Source of the DNA: Sphagnum compactum | Taxonomy: Eukaryota; Bryophyta; Sphagnopsida; Sphagnales | DNA length: 64,000 nucleotides | Reading direction: 5' to 3' | Assembly (NCBI GenBank): GCA_965153455.1 | Contig: OZ234493.1 | Span: 9,042,213-9,106,212, forward strand | Part shown: positions 1 to 11,300 of the stretch, in pieces | Numbering within the stretch: position 1 is the stretch's first letter | Layout of the letters: every line of letters starts with the position of its first letter | Made by a program: the position numbers and the translations under genes | Notes under the pieces: model-generated | What the model was told of the DNA's origin: nothing | The model's input: only the letters and a program-made list of their open reading frames with translations | Databases searched by the model: none

Positions 1-169
1 GTTTACACAAAACAAGCTAATGGTTTCTTGCAGGCTTGTGCCCGTAACATATGGATGACGAAAGGTCTACAAGGTTGGTAGAGGTTTTTGGTTGTTTACA
101 GAAGCAAGCTAATAGTGTTTTGCAAGGCTTGTGCCCATAACATATGAACGATGAAAGGTCTACAAGGTT
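1..169. repeat. two-copy tandem repeat, about 93-base offset
   Basis: Two diverged copies, 1-76 and 94-169, share the order GTTTACA, CAAGCTAAT, GGCTTGTGCCC, TAACATATG and GAAAGGTCTACAAGGTT. The first copy may be cut by the window edge, so the array could continue to the left. No coding potential is visible. Confidence 0.8.
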
Positions 170-2154
170 TGCCACTCTCAGTCTTAACCTTCCTTTTAAA
201 AAAACACAAGTTTTGATTACACTCGGTTTTCATTATTCTTTACCCTTTGCTCTTACCTTTCACTTTTAGTCCTTTTGCTTCCCTTGTCTTCTTGTTTCCT
301 TGGAATAAAGTTGGCCATGTTTACATCATTTGTACTAGAATGAGCTCCACAAAGTTAGACACAACTATTTTCCCTTGTTCTCGCCTCTTTCCTACCCAAT
401 TTGCTTTTCTTCCTCAACTTCCCCTTGCTCTATCCAAACTAGGCATGGTGTTGATGGTCGCAAGGATGTTATTTTTCATGATTTGCCATGATTGATGTTC
501 TAGTCACACAAAGCAACTCTTTGTAGTAGATTTGCCAACATCATGGGCTTTATTGAAAACTTCACAACTATTTTTGTCCTATGTAAATTATGTTGTTAAT
601 TGCAAGTTTTAGATTTCAACTTCATTATATTTACATATCAAGACGAACTTTTAATTTTCCAAGTTGTAAAAAAATAACCTAGGTGACTACTTATGCCCAA
701 TATATGTTTGACAAGTGGTAGCCACACGTGGGTTAAGAGGTGAATAACTACTTGCTTAGGTTTAGAAGGGGAGAAACAATGGTTACTAAGTTAATTGTTG
801 AGTACAAAACTTGTGGTTACACAATTCAACCATGGTAAATTCTACAAGCAACCAAATTCAAGTTGTAGTAGGAAAATTGACAACTAGCTCATGAACAAAG
901 AAACATTTAAACACCCACAACATGAACTAAGTAGAAAATCAACATAACTTTTTCTTTTCTTTTTTGGTGTAACAAACTTAATATTAAGTGCCTTCAACCT
1001 TGTCCTTCTTAAGGGAATTGAACCCTAGCCATTATGGACCTTACCCACTTCAATTAGAAAATACATGCTTACAAAAACAAAAGTTAAAACAACATAAGAT
1101 ACGTATTAAAAAAACTTGTAGTAATGTGAGGTTAATACTTGTAGAATATCTAATGTATTCATAACCATAAAAACAAATGTAAGGTTCAAACATCCAATTC
1201 ATGACCCTTTTTCACATTTAAGATTATGATTGCAGTATCAAATGGAAAGGTTTCAAGGGTAAAAATAAAAAATAAAAATTTGCACATACATGTGCATAGT
1301 GAGATTTAAGTGCATTATCAACCTATTTTTCAATTTACTTTACACAAAATTCAAGGTGAAAAAACACCTCTTGTCTTTCACACTACTTAATACCATAATC
1401 ATTAACAACTCAATTCATTCAAAACATTTAGATAGTTGATGTGCAATGAGCTGGTTGTTCCATAACACGCACCGCATTTCATACATAGATTATTGTTGTG
1501 AGGTAGTTTCATGACAACTTGGGAATTATTTTGCATTGCAATCTTGAAGAAAAAACACTTATGGTCTAGTAGCTTTTCATTAAAAATAAACTAAATGAAA
1601 ATTTGATTTAGACCAACACTCTTCCCATAGTAGTAATGGGCTTTTAGAATGTTTAATTGCACAAAAAATGTGTGTTTCGCTTATGATTGAACCCAAAATT
1701 GTGAAAACATAATGATTGTGATATGCATGGTATCCTGAGCAAAAAAACCTTTTTTTCAATTCTTCAATGAGACCCAAAATAACGCTAGTGCATTACTTCT
1801 TCATGTCTTCAATTACAGTCAACCAATCAACTTTAAAAACTAAATTGAAGACCCTCATTATAGAATCTTGCTTGTGCACCATGATAATACACCCAAAACA
1901 TTGGAATGTTGCACTTTCCAAAGGAAAACTAAAAACAATAACCCAACTCATGTTCAAAGCTTCATTCTAATGTTTAACAATGGAAAAAAATGTTAAATTA
2001 CTTTGATGAATACTTAATGGTTAGATCATAATACGTTAGGTCACGAAATTGCATATGCATATACATTGGGTCTAATTAAACTTTGAACACATTTGAACCT
2101 TGGAATTATGAATGTTAGACCTAAAAAGTCTCAACATTGCATTATAGTTCCAAA
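170..2154. other. AT-rich intergenic DNA, nothing recognised
   Basis: Only short chance reading frames occur here, such as an 82-codon frame at 247-495 with a biased Phe/Leu composition. I see no conserved motif, RNA gene or clear transposon end. Confidence 0.6.
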
Positions 2155-4307
2155 CACTACTAGAATTTTTAGATTTTGTAACTATTATTTGTAACTAATT
2201 TTCAGTTGCATGCAATTACATTTTTTTGTAGTTTTTAAAAACAAGTTGCACACGACATTTTGTTGCATGCAACATTACATATACAACATATATATATAAT
2301 GTCAATATATGTGTTTATCCATACATACCAATTCAAATGTAATTGCACTTTATATGCAACTCTCCTTACAACTACAATGCAACTAATTGATGTATGGCAT
2401 GTGTTTTAAAATTGGGCAAATTACTTGCGAGACACATGTCATTTTTAATTATTTATGTTTTTCAAAATTAAAATATCATTGGATTATTTTCAATTGTCAA
2501 AACTTTTGCCATTACAATGATGACACGTGGCACACCATGGAAGATTCATTGCAAATTTGACATGTGTCCAATTTTAGCACTAATTATATGGTGACACATG
2601 GCAAATCTAAGGCCCACTTATCCATTTTTTTCATAAAAATTAATGAAACTTGGATCATCCAATTTAAGGTTAATAAGATGTTGACACATGGTGCCTAGGT
2701 AGGTAGGTAATTATTATGCCCTACTATGTAAAGAGGTAGGTTGAAAGGTAGGCTTAAGCTAGATAAGTAAGTTTAGAATTTTATTTTGAGTTTAGCCATT
2801 TAAGGTCAAGTTTTTTTATTAGTTCATCCACAATGGCATTTAGTACTTGTTTTGTGGACACGACTATTGAACCTATTTATATAATGTTCAAAATTGGATT
2901 GAAGGCCAAAAGATATGGGATAAAAAATTTCAATTATAAGCATCACCAACTTAGTTGCACATTAGATGCAACTACTATGTTAATATTTATGTTATGTACT
3001 ACCTTAAATTACTTATTAGCTATATATCAATATATAGAAGTAATAATAACTAATAATATTAAAATAAAATTTATGGAAAATAAAATTATTACTATTAAAA
3101 ATGAACAATATTTTTTGGTGTTAAAATAATTATATCAATAATTATAAATAAAAATATTTTAAATAATTATGATTACATATAATAATTTATAATATTATAA
3201 TATTATTACCTAATTTAAGTTAGTAGGTAGTTAATTTAGGCTAGAATATTTATAAGTTAACCATGTATCCTACTGGCCATAGGTATATTAACATAATTAA
3301 TAATAGTACAAATAGATATAATTATAGTTTTAATAAAATTTTAATAAAAATATTACCTATAGTATTTAATCATTACTATTATAATATCAATATACTAATA
3401 ATAATAAGAACTAATATTAACTGTTCATATTAATATTAATCTTTGTTATATCACCAAGTTAAAGGAAAGTGGGGCATTTAAAAAATAGTGTGGTTGCAAC
3501 TTTGTTGACTTTTTATTTTATTTTTGTTTCATCAAATTTACATTTTTACAAATTCCAAATAAAATTCATGAATAAAATAGGTTGAATATTTTTTAAGTTC
3601 TACTTGCCAATAATAATATTTAATATATTTGACAAATATAAATTGAAAACTTACAATATATATTTTAACCATGGTTTGTTTAATGTAACTTAATTTGACC
3701 ATGGTTAATTTAGCTTTCTAGTTAATTTAACTTAAGTTAGTTTGGCCATGGTTAATTGGGCTACCTAATTAGTTTAGCCATGGTTAATTTAATTTTTTAA
3801 TTAGTTTAGGCATGATTAATTTCATTTTATAGTCAATTTAACCATAGTTAGTTTAATCATGATTAATTTTAGCGTCCTAATTACTTTATCCATGGTTTAG
3901 TTTAGCCATGGGTAGTTTAAATTCCTATTTAAGTTGTTATTATAACCAATATGGTTAGTTTAATCAAGGTTTAACTTAGGTTTAACTTTGGTTAGTGTGA
4001 GTTTAATCTATGTTTAACCAATGTTTAGTTTTGGCTAGCCTTCATTAGCATGGGTTTAGTTTTAGTGCTAGAGATATAACATTATTATATATAGCTTAGG
4101 TAGATATTGGGTATACTAATGTAGGTTTGTATTAGCTCATGATATTATTTTTATGACATGTGTCCATATTTTACACCATTAGCTACATGTTAGTTGCGAC
4201 ACAACCATACAACCCAAAAAATATACGATTTCAATTTTGTAATTGCAAGCATGACCAATGTAATTGCAAATGACAATTAGTTGCATATGACATGATTTTC
4301 ATCAGTG
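2155..4307. mobile_element. possible non-autonomous CACTA-type (En/Spm-like) element
   Basis: The left boundary reads CACTACTAGAATTTT and the right boundary ends TTTTCATCAGTG, so both ends carry the CACT...AGTG signature. The 3-base sequence AAA directly flanks each end (2152-2154 and 4308-4310), the size of a CACTA target-site duplication. The first 250 and last 120 bases are rich in GTTGCA/TTGCAA motifs, like the subterminal repeats of CACTA elements. No transposase is encoded and the interior is AT-rich. The inverted repeats match only in part, and AAA is a weak duplication in AT-rich DNA, so this is a hypothesis. Confidence 0.4.
3660..4075. repeat. diffuse repeat of CCATGG palindromes with TTAATTTAG spacers
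   Basis: The phrase AGTTTAGCCATGGTTAATTT and variants recur about every 50-60 bases, with palindromic cores such as ACCATGGT. Units are diverged and spacing is irregular. It lies inside the CACTA-like candidate. Function unknown. Confidence 0.6.
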
Positions 4308-5256
4308 AAATCGGTTTTAACAACAATGTTTGTTGATTGGTCCTCAAACAAAAGGGGCATGCTTTTCTTTCAATTGTTCAATAACACATGATTTAAAACC
4401 TTGAAAAACTAACACCATCTATGCCAAAACATATTAGATTTGAACCTAAGTTCGACTTAGAAAGCCTTCCATATTGTAGCAAGGCATGCACAATTAACTT
4501 GGTGAGATTATTTATAAAATCACAATCCGTAACTTATGTAGAGTTAATGTAGGAGGGGACTTGTTTCCACCCTTCCACCACAAACACATGTAGACTTATT
4601 CAACTTTAGTAATCAAATAATTGTGATTTCATCACAACTCACAACAATAAATTGGGCCTTCTACATCACCATACACATGGACCACAAAACCACCTTGTGC
4701 ATACATTCTACCATACTCCAACTAGAAGAATCCAACCAATGATTCCAAGGATTGTTAGGCTTTCAAATAAAATTGAATATGTTTTTCATATTCCTAAAAT
4801 CTAACATTGGTTGTGCTTGCTTCAAGAGATGAAGTATTGTAACAAATTACACAAAATTATGTTTCCTGTCAATATGACCAATGTTAACAACTTGCTAAAT
4901 GATAGATTTTTTGCATGTTAACTCTTTTTTTTTTTTCATTTTTAACATGTTGATTTTTACAACTTATGAAATGTTCCCAACATGCATCACAAATGTGCAA
5001 CTTGACCTTGCAATGGTTAGCATGTTTTTTTGCAAACCATTGAATTTGGGAATAAACAACTTATCATGACATTGCACAACATTGTACTTGTGAATTTTTT
5101 AAGCAATGCACAAGATTGTTTATTAGTAGCTACTACTGCTCCTATTCTTGTAGGCCACTGTTTTTTTTCATGCAGTACTTTGTTTCAAGATGCATCGTTT
5201 CGGACCCGAAATGCAAAGCAAAAGACTGAGCACACGCCATGTGATGTTAAATCCTA
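4308..5256. other. AT-rich intergenic DNA
   Basis: No supported gene. GC rises after about 5150, where the coding relic that follows may begin. The 128-codon frame at 5030-5416 overlaps that relic in another frame and is judged a shadow. Confidence 0.5.
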
Positions 5257-6391
5257 TTGGCCCCAGCTCCTTTGCAAGCTAGAGTGCCTACATCACCGAA
5301 TCCTTTTACTGAACCGAATCACTTTGAAGAGGAGTTGCCAGAAGAGAATGGACTGCGGGGATTTGCCAGGGGACAGGACAGAGATAGAGTGTTACCTGCT
5401 GGTGGAGGAAGGTTAGCTCGAATGTCTATAGCTGATCGCCTTCTCTTCCAAAAACTAAAGAAGAAGTGCAGTTCGCAAGAAAAAACATTAGAGAGGCATT
5501 CTGAAAGTTTGCACCTAGCTATTCAAAAAAGCAAGGTGATTCCAAAATGTGCAGATTGGAATTATGTCAAGGTATTCAAATTTTCCATTTTCAATTAAAA
5601 ATCTTAAAAAGATGAATAAAAAAACTAGGATGAAGATGTGGTTTGTATCCTCATGATAATTAAGATGTGGTTTTTATGTTCCTCTTACCCATAATAATTC
5701 CCACATAATGTTGTGTTTTTGTGTAGAAAAAACTACTATATATTACTAGGGAATTGTTCCTAGGAAAAGATGCAACAATCTACACATTCTATCCATTGAT
5801 GGAGACAATGAAGGATGCAATATTGCATACCTTTGCAATCCCTGAAGAAGACATAGAAACACGACAAGTTTTTCTCCAAGCTTGGGGACCTCAAACCTTG
5901 CAAGAGCCAAGCCTTGGTGGTCGGGTTGCCAAACAAATGAGGGATACAAGAGGTAATTACACCCGAATAGCTCGAGAGGAATTGTACTGTCTCCTCCACA
6001 TCCCGAAACCCCCCTTAAATGCATCCATGACTGTGAAGGAGGAATGGAAGGAGGCTTTGGACACTTTGAAAAATGAAGACAAGTGGTGCATTGCAGAATT
6101 ACCAGATGGACAAATTGATCTATGGCTCTATAGCAATCCATGGAGTAGTGGCTAAAGTCATTGTGGGATCACATTATGATCCTTCTAAAAAGGTGGATCT
6201 CACCTTGGACCAAACCTCTTTTCTTTTTCTACTTGTTGGAGCTTGCGATGGAGGATAAGAACTTGTCACACGTGGATGGCCGAGTACAAGCCCACAATAT
6301 GAAGTTCCTTGAAAACAAGATTGTCAATGTCATTCCTATGTTGAAGAAGTTCCAGGTCCTGGATCATCCCCATGATGAGGAATATGCATAA
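5257..6391 (+). pseudogene. frameshifted coding relic of unknown family
   Basis: Two blocks look coding. Block A (5257-5571) is rich in Pro, Glu and Lys and ends in a basic, possibly coiled-coil segment (IADRLLFQKLKKK). It runs into a plausible donor, AAG|GTATTC. Block B (about 5750-6152) starts after an acceptor-like TTACTAG. It encodes about 130 residues with the phrase MRDTRGNYTRIAREELYCLL and an acidic, Trp-containing tail. After 6152 the sense continues only by changing frame twice: first the frame reading GVVAKVIVGSHYDPSKK, then the one reading LELAMEDKNLSHVDGR, which stops at 6391. The frame changes and the isolated position in AT-rich DNA argue for a decayed gene or transposon-encoded protein. 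I do not recognise the family. A further 72-codon frame at 6873-7091 may belong to it. Confidence 0.5.
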
Positions 6392-7683
6392 GACAAATAT
6401 CCTCCCAGATGTGATGCCTTAATGCATGCAGATTGGTTAATTTTCCATTAAAAAAATAGTGAAGATGAACAAGCATCTTAGTACATTGAAAAGTGTTTTG
6501 CATGGGGAGGGAAGTCTAATTCAGTTCACATTGCCAAATTAGGCTTAATGGCATCACATAATTTTGAGGTTGTTGAAACCTATAGTTTTGGGTTCTAACT
6601 CTATATACTTTGATTCCTTGTTCCGACTGCAGATTCTGCAATCTTTGTTAACTTTGCCATGAAATGGAGTACATTCATGAATCTGCAATATTTGCTACCT
6701 CGCTATGGAATGGATTACATTCATTGTTGTTGTCATATTGCTAGAATTGACATACTAGTTACCTTCAAAGAAGAGTTGTCTTTCCAATCACATAGATGTC
6801 CTCTTTCCAATATCTTATTGAAGTTGATGGCTTAAGCAAGTCAAAGGTTATGATGCAAGAGGTTGTAGATAGATGCAAAAGGGAGTAGTACTCTTAGATG
6901 GGGGGATACAAGGATTATTTGTATTCAAAAATGCAATATTGCTGGTTGCTGGTGGTTTCTCTAATTGCTTAAAACAGCAAATGAAACAAAGCTTGGATGT
7001 TGCAACATTTGTTGAGGAGTTCAAGGACATTTTGGTAACCCTACTCAATGCTCTTTTTTACACGTTAAGCTGCACTAGTAGAGATTGCTAAACTATTAAC
7101 TATAGTGTGTGAGACTCATAAGCTGCCTTTGGCATAGACTTGGGTTCCTGGCATTGTCACATGTAGTGTATGTTGTAACAGCAGAACATTGGCACTCATT
7201 TGATGAGATCTTTATGTAGTAAAAATTGGGTTCCTTGTGTTGGATCTAATTGTCACAAAACTTTAACATTGATAATACATCTCTTTCTCCTATTCATGCG
7301 CATCATGATCTACATAGGTTTGGTTTATGATAAATTTTGCGTCATGCTTTATGATAGGTAAAGCCCATGGGGCGAGGGACATTACCAAAACACGAGGCTG
7401 AACTCAACCATCACCTTATCCTAGGCCCCTTATATTGATAATGCCCCACCCTAGGGCTTTACCTTACACAAAAATTGCCCTAATTCAAGGTAGGGTGGTT
7501 GAATGTGCAATTTTCCTTGTCAAATTAATGCAAAAATTCACACCAAAAACAAAAAAAAGGCTACCAACATCATTAAAAAGGTCAAATAAACTACACAAGA
7601 CTGTTTTAAACATAAATAAAAAATAGAAATTATAAATATAAGGGCATACATCTAAATAAAGGAAGGGTGTGCTACACTTTGGC
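6392..7683. other. intergenic DNA, no supported gene
   Basis: Composition stays slightly above that of the AT-rich deserts to about 7150, so this may be the tail of the preceding relic. No motif or RNA gene is recognised. Frames at 6873-7091 and 7435-7626 are short and without recognisable content. Confidence 0.5.
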
Positions 7684-8239
7684 CTTGCCATTTTACATTA
7701 AAATGTATCTTAAGGCAAAAGAAGAATTATGCAAACTCAAATATATTTCACCATGCAAAAATTATACCTAATCTTCAAAAAATCCCATAAGAGAAACCAA
7801 AATCCTTCAAGGTATTATAACTCTATACCCAATCTCAAGTTTCAACACAAGTCAAAATATCATCTTTCAAAAAATCCTCATATAAAAATAGACCTATTAT
7901 TATTATACCTCGGGGCCTATAAAAATCCCTTAAGCTACTACTATACTCTATAATGAATCTAAACACAACAATATCCTTCTTGCCTTGCCATTTAGATTAA
8001 AAAAGTATTTCAAGGCAAAAAGAATAATTATGAAAATTCAAATATTTTTACTGTGTAAAAATATAATCTTCAAATAAATCCTCTAAAAAAGAGACCAAAA
8101 TCCTTCAAGATATTATAACTGTATAACTAATAATCTCAAGTTTTAACACAAGCCAAAATTTCATCTTTCAAAAATCCTCATATAAATAAATAGACCTATT
8201 ATTATTTATTACCTTGGGGCCCAAAATCCCTTAAGCTAC
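7684..8239. repeat. tandem duplication, two 256-base copies 300 bases apart
   Basis: Copies at 7684-7939 and 7984-8239 run in parallel from CTTGCCATTT to CCCTTAAGCTAC. Shared phrases include ACCAAAATCCTTCAAG, AATCTCAAGTTT, CATCTTTCAAAAA and AGACCTATTATTATT. Small indels separate them. The second copy ends about 140 bases before the start codon of the PYROXD2-like gene, so this AT-rich pair forms its upstream flank. Confidence 0.9.
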
Positions 8240-8379
8240 CCACCGTGGCCGGGGGCGGCCGATTCCCGCTGGCGGAAAAGACCATTGGCGCGTGCAGAAT
8301 GGGGCAAGGGAGGCCAAGGGCAGAAAGAACGTTCTTTAAGACGTGCTAACGCTTCGTAGCGCTTTGCACAGACACAGTA
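8240..8379 (+). promoter_or_regulatory. GC-rich proximal promoter/5' leader of the PYROXD2-like gene
   Basis: Composition jumps from AT-rich repeat to GC-rich sequence (GGCCGGGGGCGGCCG near 8250) exactly in front of the first coding ATG. No clear TATA box is visible. This is the likely core promoter and 5' UTR, inferred from position and base composition only. Confidence 0.5.
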
Positions 8380-11300
8380 ATGGCGTTCTGCTGCGGGCGA
8401 CCTTGCGGAGCTGCTGCTGGGACTGCTGCGGCGCTGGGGATTGCTGTCGCCTCTTGCCGCTTCCTCTTCACAGATGCTAAGCTCAAAGGCAGTGCCTGGC
8501 TTTCGGAAAGGTTACAAATTGGAACTCATTAGATTGAAGTTCTCTCCAATGCTCTTGTTGCTCAGGATTCGTAATTGCAGGTCTCTTACCTCATCATGTA
8601 AGTTAGAAGATGCAGAGAGGTTTTTTTTGGGGGGGGAGGGGGGGGGGGCTGTTCTCTTTTGGTGTGCCAATTCTGCAATGGATTAGAGCGATTCCTTTAG
8701 ATTGTCTTGAGAGTTGTGAGGCGTGCGTGCATTTGTGCGTGAGTTTTCAGAAAAAGACAGCCGAAATTCTTGGTCTAAAAAGACTTGGGAGAATTATGAC
8801 TGTTGCGTATGTGTTATGTCGACTCTCGTCTTCTTGAAGATATGGTAATATCTGTTTAGCGGGAATTTTAGGTGGGAGAGGGATTGTTTGAGAGAATGGG
8901 ATTGTTTTCTGAGAGTCGACATCTGTGATTGAATGGTACTGGGACGATTTCGATATTGTGGGGGAAGTCTCTGTTCGTTGATTCCTAGACAGATTGGTTT
9001 TTTCCAAACAATGTGTTTTGGGAATTGCAGAGTGTGGGATGCGGTTGTTGTTGGAGGAGGCCACAATGGTCTCACGGCGGCAGCGTACCTTGCCCGTGCG
9101 AATCTCCAGGTGGCAGTGCTAGAGAAGCGGCATGTACTGGGTGGCGCAGCAGTCACGGAGGAGATTGTCCCGGGGTTCAAATTCTCAAGAGCAAGCTACC
9201 TTCAGAGCTTACTTCGGCCAGGCATTATCCAGTAAGCACAACAGAAAATCCACCATTCCACCTTTGGAATTTGAGGTTCCGGACCACATACGCATTTCTT
9301 TTCAAGAGTGTCACATCAGAGATTTAACACTCAGACATGGGGGGTGGCAGGGAGCTTGATTTGCAAAGGCATGGTTTGAAGTTGCTGCCAAGGAATCCAT
9401 CCTCATTCACTCCAACTGTAGATGGCCGCTTTCTTCTCATGGGTCCTGATGCTTCACTGAATGAGGCAGAGATATCAAAGTTTTCTGAAAAAGATGCTAA
9501 AGCATATCCAGAGTAAGTCTTTTGAATCTATCAACATTAGAGGGTGATGGGGCAGTAATGGAATGGAGATGATCTGTGCTATGAATATTGCACATGCTTG
9601 TAGAGAAAACCTTTCATGGCTGTGACTACTTGATATTGGTTTGGTATTCAGATATGAACGGCAACTAGAAAAGTTTTGTTCAGTGATGAGTCCTCTGTTG
9701 GACACAGTGCCTCCGGAGATGGGCATAAAGAAGGGTTTGCTGAAGGGAAGAATTTGGGATGGTTGGTCCAAGACCAAAGTGCTTGGGGGTTTGTTGAAAC
9801 GCTCAGCAAAGTTGGAGCAAAAAGACATTGCGTGAGTGGACAGGTTTTTAATTGATATCTTGTCATGGATGGCCACTTTCTTTATTTCCATCTTTCAAGG
9901 TCTTGAATGTGCTACACAGTATGGACTTTTCAAGGACTGATTTGTTTTGCTGTTGACAGCTGATTGGTGGTTGGGTGATTGTGGTTCTTCTGCATAGAGC
10001 CTTTGTGGAGCTGCTGCTTGCCCCAGCTTCTAAAGTTCTCAACAGCTGGTTTGAGGTACCCTTCTAAGACACTGGGGACTCAGTGACCCTTCCAACCCTC
10101 ATTGTTATTTGACAAGAGGGCTAGACTGCACCAAGTTAAATCAACTGAGACGATGACTCAGCCTTCACATTGAGTTATGAGAGGTGTTTGGAAACTTTAC
10201 AATTGTTCAATTTCTGTAGATTGATTGATCAAGGGAGAGTTATTATGAAAGTGGTGGTAGGTCTGTTCTGAGGCACTTATAAAGAGTGGGAGTCACAGAA
10301 TCATTTCCTGTCACTACCTCAGAGGAAGCTCCAGTTTGTATTCAGCTGTTCTACACACTTTGACAATGATGCTCCAGTGTTGGGTATGGTGGTGAAGTTG
10401 TGAAAGCTCACACAATGGTCAAATCTGCTATGTGGGGACTGCAGTCAGATGTGCTGAAGGCAACATTGGCAACTGATGCAGTTATTGGAGCAATGGTTAG
10501 TGATTTCAACCTGAGTTACAAATTGGAGTCTAAGGATAGGGATCCAGAGGACTGAACTAGATTCCAGGAAAAGATATTCTGACTTCCAATTTTTTTCATG
10601 CAGGCAAGTGTTCATACACCTGGCAGTGGATATGTGCTATTGCACCATGTGATGGGTGAAACTAATGGTGCTCGTGGCATATGGTCGTAAGTGTCTTCCT
10701 TGCTTTCTCAAGTGACTAAAAGTGGAAATGGTAATCTTTTCTCTGCATTGCTCTACTGTTCTCTTCTGAGGATGCTCATGACCTAGGACACCCAGGTTCA
10801 ACATGTGTTACTGGAATTTTACTAAGATATTAAATCTAAGGCAGAGCATGTTGTGACTGGCTGCTTATTTCTCTAACATCAAATGGCTATAATTCATCAT
10901 GAATGCTTTGCAGACAACAACCTTCTGTTGTCAAATTCCCTCATAGTCTCCTTAACAGATGATTTGGTCTGGACATGTGTTAGAAATGAGCAGTGTGCAT
11001 TTGACAAGGACCTTCCTGTGGAGATTCACATGCTCTTCTGATGTATATCTGCTTATATACTAGGGAAATTACTTGCAATTGGCAGGTATGTGGAAGGAGG
11101 AATGGGGTCTGTGTCAATGGCCATTGCTAGAGCAGCACAGGAAGCTGGTGCAACCTTAGTTACAAATGTGGAGGTTATGAACCTTCCTATAATGATTTTG
11201 CTGCCAAATTGAAAAATACCTCACAACAGCATATGTCATCTTGCAAACTGCACCCGGGAGAGGGAAGGATTAATGTACAATCCTATCATGTATGACCTTG

